Assembly: GCA_019419455.1 (NCBI GenBank)
Contig: DXZW01000038.1
Location: 1-23,979, forward strand
Origin: Collinsella sp.
Lineage (GTDB): Bacteria; Actinomycetota; Coriobacteriia; Coriobacteriales; Coriobacteriaceae
DNA: 23,979 nt
Direction: 5' to 3'
The position numbers and the translations under genes are program-made. Positions 1-7,690 of the stretch are shown one piece after another. The number at the start of each line of letters is the position of its first letter. Position 1 is the first letter of the stretch. The notes beneath the pieces were generated by a model. It saw nothing but the letters and a program-made list of their open reading frames with translations. It did not search any database and was not told the origin of the DNA.

Positions 1-15
1 AATTTCGACTGTAAT

Positions 16-51
16 GGACGTTCTTAAACGACTAGTCATTCAAGAACGTCC
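16..51. repeat. Perfect 10-bp inverted repeat upstream of recQ
   Basis: The arms GGACGTTCTT (16-25) and AAGAACGTCC (42-51) are exact reverse complements around a 16-nt spacer that itself contains ACTAGT. No T-run follows on either strand, so a rho-independent terminator is not clearly supported. An operator, or the end of an upstream transcript outside the window, is possible. Confidence 0.45.
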
Positions 52-151
52 CCAATGACTACCCGCAGAATGAGCGTGGCTGACAGCCGTACGGCAGCGG
101 TCCGCGTGGCGGCGTATAATCGGCGGCAGATGACTTGGACGTTAGGAAACC

Positions 152-2134
152 ATGATCGATAGCATGCAGCAGATGGCGCTCGACACGCTCGGCGCCTATT
201 TTGGCTACACCTCGTTTCGCCCGGGACAGGACCGCATGGTCGACGCGATCCTTGCCGGTCGCGACGCGCTGGGTGTTATGCCCACGGGCGCCGGCAAGTC
301 CATTTGCTACCAGGTGCCCGCGCTCATGCTGCCCGGCATCACCTTTGTGGTGAGTCCGCTGCTGTCGCTTATGGAGGATCAGACCCGCGCATTGCTCGCG
401 GCGGGTGCGCGGCCCAGCTATCTCAACTCCAGCCTTACGCCGGCCCAGCAAAACACCGTGTTCAAGCGGGCGCGTGAGGGTCGCTACCAGCTTATGTACG
501 TGGCACCCGAGCGCCTGCTCGAGCCTCGCTTTTTAGCCTTTGCGCAGGAGGCCGCGGCTGAAGGCGGCATTGGCGTGCCACTCGTGGCTATTGACGAGGC
601 CCACTGCGTGAGCCAGTGGGGGCAGGATTTCCGCCCCGCCTACCTGCAGATTCGCGAGTTTATCGATTCGCTGCCGCAGCGCCCCATCGTGGCTGCCTTT
701 ACCGCCACGGCGACCGAGCGCGTGCGTGCGGACATTCAGCAGATGCTCGGCCTGCAAAACCCCGCGACGGTGGTGACGGGCTTCGATCGCAAGAACCTCT
801 ACTTTGGTTGCGAGGAGATGGGCGACAAGGCCAAGACTGCCTGGGTGCGCGACTACGTGATCGCGCATTCGAGCGAGAGCGGCATCGTGTATTGCTCGAC
901 CCGCAAGACGGTCGATGCGCTGGCAGGTGAGCTTGCCGAGGCGCTGGGCCCCAGCGGCATTCGCGTTGGCCGCTACCATGCCGGCATGGGCAACGACGCC
1001 CGCCGCCAAAGCCAGCGCGCCTTTATCGACGACGATATCCAGGTGATGGTTGCCACCAACGCCTTTGGCATGGGCATCGACAAGCCCAACGTGCGCTACG
1101 TGATCCACAACAACGTGCCCGAGAGCATCGAGGCCTACTACCAGGAGGCGGGCCGCGCCGGCCGCGATGGCGATCCGGCCAGCTGCCACCTGCTGTGGAA
1201 CGGCAACGATTTTCGCATGCGTCGCTTTCTGATCGATCGCGGCGATGCCGCCGATGAAGCGCTCGACGACGAGCAGCGCGCGTGGGCGCTCCAGAATCGA
1301 TATCGTCTGCTCAGCCAGATGGAGGGCTACTGCAATACCACCGGCTGCCTGCGCGAATACATGCTGCGCTACTTTGGCGACGAGGCCGCGGCCGAGCATG
1401 CTGCCGCGGCTGGTGCGAGCGCCACCGCCACAGACGAGGTCGAGGGCTGCGGCAACTGCAGTAACTGTCTCACGCAGTTCGAGGTCGAGGACGTCACTGA
1501 TATGGCCCGCGCTGCCGTGCGCTATGTGGCCACGCGACCCATGCGCTTTGGCAAGTCGCTGATCGCCGATGTGCTTCACGGCGGCAACACCGAGCGCATT
1601 CGCCAGATGCATCTGGACGAGGACCGCGGCTACGGTGAGCTGTCGAGCGAATCGGTCGGGCGCATCAAGGACATCATCGGCCAGCTGTGCGGCCGCGGTT
1701 ATCTGGCCACCTCGCAGGGGCAGTACCCGGTCGTGGGGCTGGGCCCGCGTGCCATCGAGGTCGAGGACGAGGCGTTCGCCTTTACCGTTAAACGTCGCGC
1801 GTCCAAGCGCAAGGCCTCGGCCCGCGCCCGCCGTGCGGTTGATCTGCTGCGCGAGGAGGCCGAGCTGGATCAGCGCCCGCGCGTGGGCGATGATGCCGAG
1901 TTGTTCGAGCACCTGCGTGCCCTCCGCAAGGAGATCTCTGCGGAGCTGGAGATGGCGCCGTATATGGTCTTTTCCGACAAGGCCCTGCGCGGCCTGTGCC
2001 GCCTGCGCCCGCAGACGCGCGACGAGCTGATCCAGGTCAACGGCATTGGCGAGAAAAAAGCCGACGCCTTTGGCGAGCAGTTTATGGCGGCGATTGAAGA
2101 GTTTGAGTCCGAGCATGCGCGGGATGGGGCATAA
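152..2134 (+). CDS. recQ: ATP-dependent DNA helicase RecQ
   Basis: This is a superfamily 2 3'-5' DNA helicase acting in recombination and replication-fork repair in the cytoplasm. The 660-residue protein has the full RecQ layout. Walker A is PTGAGKS, with Lys at about 49. The DEAH box (about 148-151) runs into the aromatic-rich loop AHCVSQWGQDFRP. The second helicase lobe ends in QEAGRAGRDG. The RQC zinc site is built from Cys at about 399 (GCLREYMLRYFGDE) and CGNCSNC at 433-439. A C-terminal HRDC domain spans about 575-650. Between the first zinc Cys and the cluster there is an Ala-rich insert of about 20 residues that looks lineage-specific. AGGAAA lies just before the chosen ATG, and another in-frame Met occurs four codons later. 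The stop is followed after two bases by the GntR gene, so the two are probably co-transcribed. Confidence 0.97.
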   Translation: MIDSMQQMALDTLGAYFGYTSFRPGQDRMVDAILAGRDALGVMPTGAGKSICYQVPALMLPGITFVVSPLLSLMEDQTRALLAAGARPSYLNSSLTPAQQNTVFKRAREGRYQLMYVAPERLLEPRFLAFAQEAAAEGGIGVPLVAIDEAHCVSQWGQDFRPAYLQIREFIDSLPQRPIVAAFTATATERVRADIQQMLGLQNPATVVTGFDRKNLYFGCEEMGDKAKTAWVRDYVIAHSSESGIVYCSTRKTVDALAGELAEALGPSGIRVGRYHAGMGNDARRQSQRAFIDDDIQVMVATNAFGMGIDKPNVRYVIHNNVPESIEAYYQEAGRAGRDGDPASCHLLWNGNDFRMRRFLIDRGDAADEALDDEQRAWALQNRYRLLSQMEGYCNTTGCLREYMLRYFGDEAAAEHAAAAGASATATDEVEGCGNCSNCLTQFEVEDVTDMARAAVRYVATRPMRFGKSLIADVLHGGNTERIRQMHLDEDRGYGELSSESVGRIKDIIGQLCGRGYLATSQGQYPVVGLGPRAIEVEDEAFAFTVKRRASKRKASARARRAVDLLREEAELDQRPRVGDDAELFEHLRALRKEISAELEMAPYMVFSDKALRGLCRLRPQTRDELIQVNGIGEKKADAFGEQFMAAIEEFESEHARDGA

Positions 2135-2136
2135 CG

Positions 2137-2901
2137 ATGGCAACCGATAGCAAGACCGAACGTTCCGAGCGCGCCGAGGTGTCCGCCGTGCCGCTATACC
2201 AGCAGGTCATGGATGACCTGAAGGGCGAGATCGCGCGCGGCGTGTACGCTGCCGGCTCGCGCATTCCTTCCGAGATGGAGCTCGCGAAGTCCTACGGCGT
2301 GGGGCGCATCACCGTGCGCCGTGCCATCGAGGAGCTGTCGCGCGCGGGGTATCTCAGCCGCCAGCAGGGGAGGGGTACCTTTGTGTGCGCTCCCAAGCTC
2401 AAGCGCAAGATTCGCCAGAAGGGTGACGTACAGAGCTTTACTGAGGGTTGCGCTGCCAACGACATGGTGCCGGGTGCGCGTCTGGTGTCGCGCACGGTGG
2501 TCGCGGCGACGCACGAGGATGCGGCGTTCTTTGGCGTGGAGCCCGGCTGTGAGCTCATCGTGGTCGAGCGCGTGCGCACAGCCGACGGCATCCCTGTCAT
2601 GCTTGAGAACAACGCCTTTGTGCTGGCCGACCATCCCTACCTGCAGACGCTGGCCGATGAGGACCTTTCCGATAACTCAATCTTTGCGCTCGTTGCCGAG
2701 CATTCGGGTCGCGCGCCGCTCAAGTCCGACCCCTGCACCGTGGAGATTGCGCTTGCCGATGCTCAGGCGGCCCCGCTGTTGGAGGTGCCGGTCGGTGAGC
2801 CGCTCTTTTATATGGAGGCGTACTTTACCGATGAGGACGAGCGCCCCTTGCTGCTCGGCCGCCAAAAGATCGTGGGCTCGCGCTACGTCTTCGACATCTA
2901 A
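2137..2901 (+). CDS. GntR-family transcriptional regulator (HutC/UTRA type)
   Basis: This 254-residue protein is a sugar- or amine-responsive DNA-binding regulator. An N-terminal winged helix (about 19-85) contains the typical GntR sequence PLYQQVMDDLKGEIARG followed by GSRIPSEMELAKSYGVGRIT and the wing GRGTFV. A C-terminal UTRA effector-binding domain (about 105-250) carries ERVRTADGIPVMLEN and ends in GRQKIVGSRYVFDI. It starts two bases after the recQ stop, so it may be transcribed from the recQ promoter. The next gene is an FrlB-like SIS protein with two copies of an operator-like repeat in its promoter region, which makes this regulator the obvious candidate to control it. UTRA regulators of this kind often respond to phosphorylated sugars such as fructoselysine 6-phosphate; that ligand is inferred from the neighbour. 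Confidence 0.93.
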   Translation: MATDSKTERSERAEVSAVPLYQQVMDDLKGEIARGVYAAGSRIPSEMELAKSYGVGRITVRRAIEELSRAGYLSRQQGRGTFVCAPKLKRKIRQKGDVQSFTEGCAANDMVPGARLVSRTVVAATHEDAAFFGVEPGCELIVVERVRTADGIPVMLENNAFVLADHPYLQTLADEDLSDNSIFALVAEHSGRAPLKSDPCTVEIALADAQAAPLLEVPVGEPLFYMEAYFTDEDERPLLLGRQKIVGSRYVFDI

Positions 2902-2910
2902 CGTCCACAG

Positions 2911-2927
2911 ATAGAACAACATAGAAC
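2911..2927 (+). promoter_or_regulatory. Putative GntR operator, copy 1
   Basis: The 17-mer ATAGAACAACATAGAAC lies 9 bases after the GntR gene stop. It is two ATAGAAC half-units separated by AAC, and it recurs with a single mismatch at 2973-2989. The repetition between a regulator and its likely target is the evidence; binding by this regulator is inferred. Confidence 0.55.
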
Positions 2928-2944
2928 AAGTTTGGCGAAATGAC

Positions 2945-2973
2945 TTCACCCACGACAGCTTGCGTGCTATAAA
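2945..2973 (+). promoter_or_regulatory. Sigma70-type promoter for the SIS gene
   Basis: TTCACC (2945-2950) and TATAAA (2968-2973) are separated by exactly 17 bases, giving a good -35/-10 pair. The start of transcription should fall near 2980, inside operator copy 2. Occupancy of that copy would therefore block initiation directly. Confidence 0.55.
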
Positions 2974-2989
2974 TAGGACAACATAGAAC
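2973..2989 (+). promoter_or_regulatory. Putative GntR operator, copy 2
   Basis: ATAGGACAACATAGAAC differs from copy 1 (2911-2927) at one position. The two start 62 bp apart, about six helical turns, so they face the same side of the DNA and could support looping. This copy begins at the last base of the -10 box, which fits a repressor site. Confidence 0.6.
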
Positions 2990-3045
2990 GACCGCAGGTA
3001 CGAGCAGCCGTCACCAAAAGCCACCACACAAGGAGGAGCATCAGC

Positions 3046-4014
3046 ATGAACGCACATGATCTGATTCAGGAAATTATCGAGCGCAAGGGCAAGGTCGAGA
3101 ATGTCTTTTGGATCGCCTGCGGCGGTTCGATGATCGACCTGATGCCGGCCAACGAGCTGCTCAAGCGCGAGGCGACCACGTTTACCTCGACGGTTTACAC
3201 GGCGCGCGAGTTTTGCCTGATGGCCTCCAAGAGTCTTGGCGAGAAGTCACTCGTCATCGCCTGCAGCCACAGCGGCAATACGCAGGAGGTCGTCGACGGT
3301 TGCGAGATGGCGCTGGCAGCCGGCGCCGAGGTCGTTGCCCTCACCGACTGCGAGGGCTCAAAGATCGACAACGGCAAGTGGACCACCTGGGTCTATCCGT
3401 GGGGCGAAGGCGTGCCACAGGCCGAGGTGCCGCAGGGCATCGGCGCTCTGATCGCCGCCGAGCTGCTCGACCAGCAGGAGGGTTACGAGGCACTCGCCGA
3501 CATGTACGCCGGCCTTAAGCAGATGGATGCGCTGCTGCCCGCTGCCCGCGAGAAGGTCAACGCCGAGCTGGGCGCCCGCTTTGCCGAGCTCTGCCAGCAG
3601 CACGAGTTCTTCTACATCCTGGGATCCGGCCCCAACTTTAGCCAGACCTACGCCATGGCCATCTGCTCGCTCATGGAGATGCAGTGGCAGCACTGCTGCT
3701 ACATCCACTCCGGCGAGTACTTCCACGGCCCGTTCGAGGCTACCGAGCCCGGCGTGTTCTACTTTGTGCAGCTCGGATCGGGCGAGTGCCGCCCCATGGA
3801 GGAGCGCGCGCTGGCGTTCCTCAACACGCACACCGATACGGTCATGGTGCTCGACGCACTCGAGTACGGCGTGGGCGACGTGCCTGCCAGCGTGCGTTCG
3901 TACCTGGAGCCGATCTTCTTCTACAACATGAGCTGCGAGCTGCGCGCCGCCCGCGGCAAGGTGTTCGACCACAGCCCCGAGATCCGTCGCTACATGGGCA
4001 TCGAGCAGTACTAA
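3046..4014 (+). CDS. SIS-domain sugar deglycase/isomerase, FrlB-like
   Basis: This 322-residue protein has two SIS (sugar isomerase) domains and acts on phosphosugars in the cytoplasm. FWIACGGS and ACSHSGNTQEV mark the first phosphosugar-binding site; the second half has YILGSGPN. The segment HSGEYFHGPFEATEPG and the end RRYMGIEQY closely match, from memory, fructoselysine-6-phosphate deglycase (FrlB), including the glutamate and histidine of the SGE-x2-HGP motif that are catalytic in the related FraB/FrlB enzymes. The ATG follows a strong AGGAGG (3031-3036). It is preceded by a GntR/UTRA regulator and twin operator repeats. No FrlD-like kinase or transporter lies in the window, so the substrate is uncertain: another Amadori product or a glucosamine-type phosphosugar is possible. 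Confidence is high for SIS and moderate for FrlB activity. Confidence 0.88.
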   Translation: MNAHDLIQEIIERKGKVENVFWIACGGSMIDLMPANELLKREATTFTSTVYTAREFCLMASKSLGEKSLVIACSHSGNTQEVVDGCEMALAAGAEVVALTDCEGSKIDNGKWTTWVYPWGEGVPQAEVPQGIGALIAAELLDQQEGYEALADMYAGLKQMDALLPAAREKVNAELGARFAELCQQHEFFYILGSGPNFSQTYAMAICSLMEMQWQHCCYIHSGEYFHGPFEATEPGVFYFVQLGSGECRPMEERALAFLNTHTDTVMVLDALEYGVGDVPASVRSYLEPIFFYNMSCELRAARGKVFDHSPEIRRYMGIEQY

Positions 4015-4063
4015 GTAACGGGAAAACCATTCACCTTCGATTCGCAAGGGCACTGCGTGAGTC

Positions 4064-4102
4064 AAAAAAAGCGGGCCGCGCCGGGGATTTCCGGCGCGGC
4101 CC
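4064..4102 (-). terminator. Rho-independent terminator of the dehydrogenase gene
   Basis: A perfect 12-bp GC stem (4073-4084 with 4091-4102, loop of 6) is followed on the minus strand by seven T residues (A7 at 4064-4070 on the plus strand). It lies 46 bases past the dehydrogenase stop. The plus-strand side has no T-run, so it mainly serves the minus-strand gene. Confidence 0.88.
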
Positions 4103-4147
4103 ACTTAGTATCGCGCTTAGATTCGCAAGGTTGCGGCAGCCAGTGGC

Positions 4148-5125
4148 CTACTTTGCGTCGTAGGCCTCGGTGTCCCACCAGTCGAGTTGGGCGATGTTGT
4201 CGCGGATGTGCTGGCAGCTCTTGTGGAAGCCCTCGAGCTCGTACTCGGACAGGTCCAGCGTGTAGACCTCCTCGACGCCCTCGGCACCGATCACGCACGG
4301 CAGGGAGGTAAAGATACCCTCCTCGCCATACTGGCCGGTCATGAGCGTAGAGGCCGAAAGCACGGCGTGCTCGTTGTGCAGCACGGCGGCGCAGACGCGC
4401 GCGGCGGAGTTGGCGACGGCGTATTCGGTGCACTGCTTGCCCTGGTAGGTCACATAGCCGCCCTTACGCGCGAGCTCCTCGACCTTCATGTGGTCAAAGG
4501 CGTACTTGTCGGGGTTCTCGGCCTGAAGCTCGTTAAGGTTTTTGCCGGCGATGGTTGCGGCCTTAAAGGCGGCAAGCTGGCTAAAGCCGTGCTCGCCGAT
4601 CATGTAGGCGTCGATGGACTTGGGGCTCACGCCGACCTTCTTGGAGATCTCGGTGCGCAGGCGGGCGGAGTCCAGGCCGCAGCCCGAGCCGATGATCTTC
4701 TTGGGATCGTAGCCGGTCAGGTGCCACAGCTCGGTGCACACGACGTCGCAGGGGTTGGAGATGCTCACGAAGATGCCGTCAAAGCCGGCGTCGACGATGC
4801 GCTTGGCAAAGGTGCGGGCGGCGTCAGTGGTAAAGAACAGCTCGCCGTCGCGGTTGCCGGCGGCCAGCGCGACCTTGCCGGCGGCGTTGACGATGACGTC
4901 GCAGCAGGCAAGCTCCTCGTAGTGGTCGTAGCAGTTGACGATCTTGGTGTTGTACGGGACAAACGAAAGGGAGTCGCGCAGGTCCTGGACCTCGGACGTC
5001 ACCTTGGCCTCGTTGATATCGCACAGGTACAGCTCGTCGGCAATGCCTTGCATGAGCAGGCTGTTGGCGACATGTGCTCCTACGTGGCCCTGGCCGACCA
5101 CACCGATCTTACGCGTCTGGTACAT
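4148..5125 (-). CDS. L-lactate / L-2-hydroxyacid dehydrogenase
   Basis: This NAD-dependent enzyme interconverts a 2-oxoacid (pyruvate or a branched-chain oxoacid) and an L-2-hydroxyacid, regenerating NAD+ in fermentation. The 325-residue protein has the Rossmann motif GVVGQGHVG at the N-terminus, VSISNPCDVV, SGCGLDSARLRTE and the catalytic-histidine motif MIGEHG. The C-terminal half (EELARKGGYVTYQGK, EYAVANSAARV) resembles L-2-hydroxyisocaproate dehydrogenase more than classical lactate dehydrogenase. IGEHG is followed by FSQ rather than DSE, so substrate preference is open. A longer reading from 5164 is rejected: that ATG lies in the -10 box, whereas the ATG at 5125 has AAAGGA upstream. It is divergent from metA. 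Confidence 0.92.
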   Translation of the reverse strand: MYQTRKIGVVGQGHVGAHVANSLLMQGIADELYLCDINEAKVTSEVQDLRDSLSFVPYNTKIVNCYDHYEELACCDVIVNAAGKVALAAGNRDGELFFTTDAARTFAKRIVDAGFDGIFVSISNPCDVVCTELWHLTGYDPKKIIGSGCGLDSARLRTEISKKVGVSPKSIDAYMIGEHGFSQLAAFKAATIAGKNLNELQAENPDKYAFDHMKVEELARKGGYVTYQGKQCTEYAVANSAARVCAAVLHNEHAVLSASTLMTGQYGEEGIFTSLPCVIGAEGVEEVYTLDLSEYELEGFHKSCQHIRDNIAQLDWWDTEAYDAK

Positions 5126-5162
5126 ATATGTATCCTTTCGGCCGAGTTTTTCGCGTCGAACC

Positions 5163-5191
5163 ATTGTAGCGTCCTGCTGTCACTTTGCTAA
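5163..5191 (-). promoter_or_regulatory. Promoter of the dehydrogenase gene
   Basis: On the minus strand TTAGCA (5191-5186) and TACAAT (5168-5163) are 17 bases apart. Transcription would begin near 5156, leaving a leader of about 30 bases before the ATG at 5125. This also decides the start codon, because the longer frame would begin inside the -10 box. Confidence 0.55.
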
Positions 5192-5336
5192 GCTAAAGCG
5201 AAGTAGTTTTTTGGGACATGCCTTAATCTCTACTTTTGGGGTGATTTGGGCCGCTGACGGCATCGCTGGGCGATGTGCTCGCGCGGATGGGGCCGCTCGT
5301 TGTACCATAGCTGCAACTGACTCGTAAGGAGCATCC

Positions 5337-6263
5337 ATGCCCATTCGCATCCCCGACGCCCTCCCTGCCGCCGCGCAGCTCGAGAGCGAGAACATCTTTG
5401 TCATGACCGAGTACCGCGCGCTGCACCAGGACATCCGTCCGCTGCGTGTGCTCATCCTCAACCTCATGCCCACCAAGATCGCCACCGAGACGCAGATTAT
5501 GCGCAAACTCTCCAACACGCCGTTGCAGGTGGAGGTGGACCTGCTGCGCACCAAGACGCACGAGGCCACGCACGTGAGCGCCGGCCACCTGGAGACGTTC
5601 TACCGCACGTTCGACGACATCCGCGACATCCACTACGACGGCCTGATTATCACGGGCGCGCCCGTGGAGCAGATGCCATTCGAGGAGGTCGACTACTGGC
5701 CCGAGCTCTGCCAGATCATGGACTGGTCCACCACGCACGTGCACTCCACGCTGCACATTTGTTGGGGCGCGCAGGCGGGGCTCTACCATCATTACGGCAT
5801 TCAGAAGTACGATCTACCGGCCAAGGCAAGTGGCGTGTTCGAGCATTATCTGGTGAAGCCGCAAAGCCCGCTGGTCCGCGGCTTCGACGACCGCTTCTAT
5901 GCCGTGCATTCGCGCAACACCGATGTGCGCCGCGAGGACGTGGAGGCTGAGCCGCAGCTTGAGGTCGTGGCCGTGTCCGACGAGGTGGGCCTGTACATCG
6001 TCAAGTCGACCGACAGCCGCCGCTTCTTTGTCTTTGGCCATCCGGAGTACGATACCGACACGTTGCGCCTGGAGTACGAGCGAGACGTGAAGCGCGGTCT
6101 CAACCCCCAGGTGCCGGCGCATTACTTCCCGAACGACGACCCTACCGCCGAGCCGCGCAACGTCTGGCGCAGCCAGGCTCAGCTGCTCTACACCAACTGG
6201 CTCAACTACTACGTCTACCAGACCACGCCCTACGACCTGGCCCGCGCCGGCGAGGAGCACTAG
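5337..6263 (+). CDS. metA: Homoserine O-acetyltransferase (MetA family)
   Basis: This enzyme acylates homoserine in the first committed step of methionine biosynthesis. The protein has 308 residues, the usual MetA length. The nucleophile Cys142 sits in HICWGAQAGLYHHYG, and His235 and Glu237 of the catalytic triad are in FGHPEYD; numbering matches the characterised family exactly. Residue 111 (GAPVEQ) is Glu, which in published MetA work goes with acetyl-CoA rather than succinyl-CoA use, so O-acetylhomoserine is the predicted product despite the family name 'succinyltransferase'. TAAGGAG (5325-5331) precedes the ATG. It is divergent from the dehydrogenase and convergent with the folate gene. 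No SAM riboswitch or clear -35/-10 pair was recognised in the 170-bp upstream gap. Confidence 0.96.
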   Translation: MPIRIPDALPAAAQLESENIFVMTEYRALHQDIRPLRVLILNLMPTKIATETQIMRKLSNTPLQVEVDLLRTKTHEATHVSAGHLETFYRTFDDIRDIHYDGLIITGAPVEQMPFEEVDYWPELCQIMDWSTTHVHSTLHICWGAQAGLYHHYGIQKYDLPAKASGVFEHYLVKPQSPLVRGFDDRFYAVHSRNTDVRREDVEAEPQLEVVAVSDEVGLYIVKSTDSRRFFVFGHPEYDTDTLRLEYERDVKRGLNPQVPAHYFPNDDPTAEPRNVWRSQAQLLYTNWLNYYVYQTTPYDLARAGEEH

Positions 6264-6305
6264 ACCGCGATGGTGCTGCTGTAGCCGTGGCTGATGTGGC
6301 GGCGA

Positions 6306-6902
6306 TTAGGCGCTGATGATGTTGGGCAGCGGCAGGTCGTGGGCATCGGTGGGGATGTGGTCGACGTGCTGTTCGTCAAAGGCGATGCCGACGATTTGAC
6401 ATACGGGCGAGAGCATGGGCAGGTAGCGGTCATAGCAGCCGCCGCCGTAGCCTAGGCGCATGCCGGTGCGGTCGAATGCTACGAGCGGCACGACGATCAT
6501 GTCGAGAGCTTCGGCAGGCACGATAGGGAAGCGGCTGCTGTCGATGTCCGTGGCCGCAAAGGCCCGCGTGGGGTGGGCGATAAACGGAGCCGCGTCCGCG
6601 TCGCCGGCAGCAACTGCCCGCATACACATGCGCTGGCCACAAGCTGCGGCGTCTGTTGCCGAGAGCATGCACGGATAGGCCACGCGCCAGCCACGTTTGG
6701 CGGCAGCTGCGGCAAACGCGGCTGAGTCGACTTCGGAACCCATCGCGGCATAGACGGCAACGGTGTGCGGCGCCGCGGCATCCAAGCGGCCCAGCAGCTC
6801 AACCAGCCGCGCACAGATATCAGCAGACTTCGCCGCCCGCAAGTCCAAATCAAGAGCATCACGCCGAGCAATCACCGCCCGCCGCAACTCAGCCTTGTCC
6901 AT
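6306..6902 (-). CDS. 5-formyltetrahydrofolate cyclo-ligase
   Basis: This enzyme converts 5-formyltetrahydrofolate to 5,10-methenyltetrahydrofolate using ATP, returning folate to one-carbon metabolism. The 198-residue protein begins MDKAELRRAVIARRDAL, the typical N-terminal ATP/substrate helix. It carries the family signature RLGYGGGCYDRYL near residues 155-168, followed by GIAFDEQ and the C-terminal IPTDAHDLPLPNII. The ATG at 6902 has AGAGGA upstream; a start nine codons earlier lacks support. It is convergent with metA, 42 bases away. Its upstream side abuts a REP-like palindromic repeat, so its promoter must lie in or beyond that repeat, or it is read from hicB. Confidence 0.93.
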   Translation of the reverse strand: MDKAELRRAVIARRDALDLDLRAAKSADICARLVELLGRLDAAAPHTVAVYAAMGSEVDSAAFAAAAAKRGWRVAYPCMLSATDAAACGQRMCMRAVAAGDADAAPFIAHPTRAFAATDIDSSRFPIVPAEALDMIVVPLVAFDRTGMRLGYGGGCYDRYLPMLSPVCQIVGIAFDEQHVDHIPTDAHDLPLPNIISA

Positions 6903-6927
6903 CCCGGCTTCCTCTCCCAAACCTACC

Positions 6928-7015
6928 AAAAAGGGACAGGTTTATTTTGGCAGGTTTTATTTGGGCAAATGTCGAAACCACCACAAAGGTGCCTGTCCCC
7001 TTTGTGGTGGTTTTG
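6928..7015. repeat. REP-like palindromic element, copy 1
   Basis: A perfect 15-bp stem (6975-6989 with 6999-7013) around the loop TGCCTGTCC lies 18 bases past the hicB stop. Positions 6976-7015 are identical to 7696-7735. The flank 6928-6970 holds the related phrases AAAAAGGGACAGG and TTTTGGCAGG. These GGGACAGG-type palindromes resemble REP elements mobilised by IS200-like RAYT transposases; that assignment is from memory. The stem ending in four T residues could also terminate transcription. Confidence 0.7.
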
Positions 7016-7030
7016 GCCCATGCGTTAACG

Positions 7031-7360
7031 CTATAACGCCGCGGCGATTGCTTCGGTCACAAACTTATTGAGTGACTCGCCCTTCTTTGCCGCCGCCAGT
7101 GCTGCCTGCTTGTGAAGCTCGGAGCCTGTTCTCACATTGAACGAGCCCTTAAAAGCCCGCTCTGGTTCCTTGCCCTTTTCGGCACAAAACTCAAGGTAAT
7201 CGTCGACGGCGTCGTGGAAGCATTGCTCCACTTCTTCAGCCGTGGAGCCTTCAAATACGATTGCGTCCCTAATGCCGGCGACCATACCTGTTAGTACATG
7301 CTGCTCGGCATCGAACTCGACTGGGGCGAAATAGCCCTTGTATGCCAAAACGTTACTCAT
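7031..7360 (-). CDS. hicB: HicB-family antitoxin
   Basis: This is the antitoxin of a type II toxin-antitoxin pair; it neutralises HicA and represses its own operon. The 109-residue protein has the degenerate RNase-H-like HicB fold at the N-terminus (YKGYFAPVEFDAEQHVLTGMVAGI, then the helix starting at TAEEVEQCFHDAVDDYLEFC). Its C-terminal ribbon-helix-helix DNA-binding segment is GSFNVRTGSELHKQAALAA followed by GESLNKFVTEAI. GGAGG sits five bases before the ATG at 7360, which is preferred to the ATG at 7375. The gene overlaps the hicA end by eight bases (ATGAGTAA), so translation is coupled. Order hicA then hicB is canonical. Confidence 0.93.
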   Translation of the reverse strand: MSNVLAYKGYFAPVEFDAEQHVLTGMVAGIRDAIVFEGSTAEEVEQCFHDAVDDYLEFCAEKGKEPERAFKGSFNVRTGSELHKQAALAAAKKGESLNKFVTEAIAAAL

Positions 7361-7616
7361 GACTGCCTCCGACATCCTGCAGAAATCGAACGATGTTTCG
7401 AATTGTCCCCGCTGTCAATTCGTCAGATGGATGAGGCGCGTGCATCACGAACATCCTGCCATCTGAGGGCCTGTAGAAGCGAATGCGCGATCCGGATGTC
7501 TTGCCTTTGCTGTCCATTTCAAAGCCATATGAGGCCATGACTTTTAAAAAATCGGCATACCGATACGTCGAAGGGCAGCTAAACAGTTGGGCGATGAGTT
7601 TATCGGCTCGAGTCAT
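7353..7616 (-). CDS. hicA: HicA-family toxin (mRNA interferase)
   Basis: This is a small double-stranded-RNA-binding-fold ribonuclease that cleaves mRNA when free of HicB. The 87-residue protein shows the family pattern ADFLKVMASYGFEMDSKGKT, then SGSRIRFY, then MHAPHPSDELTAGTIRNIVRFL. In classical HicA the catalytic histidine lies in a GSHH/GSHxxF motif; here that position reads GSRIRF, with Arg. A nearby HAPHP supplies two histidines, as in the subfamily I recall that reads HKPHP. Activity is therefore likely but through a variant site. A promoter with an overlapping palindrome is upstream. Confidence 0.9.
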   Translation of the reverse strand: MTRADKLIAQLFSCPSTYRYADFLKVMASYGFEMDSKGKTSGSRIRFYRPSDGRMFVMHAPHPSDELTAGTIRNIVRFLQDVGGSHE

Positions 7617-7631
7617 CCCGCCTCACATTCT

Positions 7632-7668
7632 GCAACTATATTCTAGTTGCAATTTAGATCCGATGCAA
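7632..7668 (-). promoter_or_regulatory. hicAB promoter with overlapping palindromic operator
   Basis: On the minus strand TTGCAT (7668-7663) and TAGAAT (7645-7640) are 17 bases apart. The -10 box is inside an inverted repeat: GCAACTA (7632-7638) and TAGTTGC (7644-7650) around TATTC. Position and symmetry fit binding by the ribbon-helix-helix domain of HicB and autorepression. Confidence 0.7.
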
Positions 7669-7690
7669 TCACCCATACTATAGAACAAGT

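Noticed and set aside
533..2143. Long minus-strand frame opposite recQ, and similar long frames opposite metA, the M16 peptidase and the dehydrogenase
   Set aside because: These are GC-rich antisense shadows of well-identified genes, with no recognisable domains or supported starts.
7680..7690. ATAGAACAAGT near hicAB resembling the GntR operator
   Set aside because: Only one half-unit is present and the second ATAGAAC is missing; probably chance.
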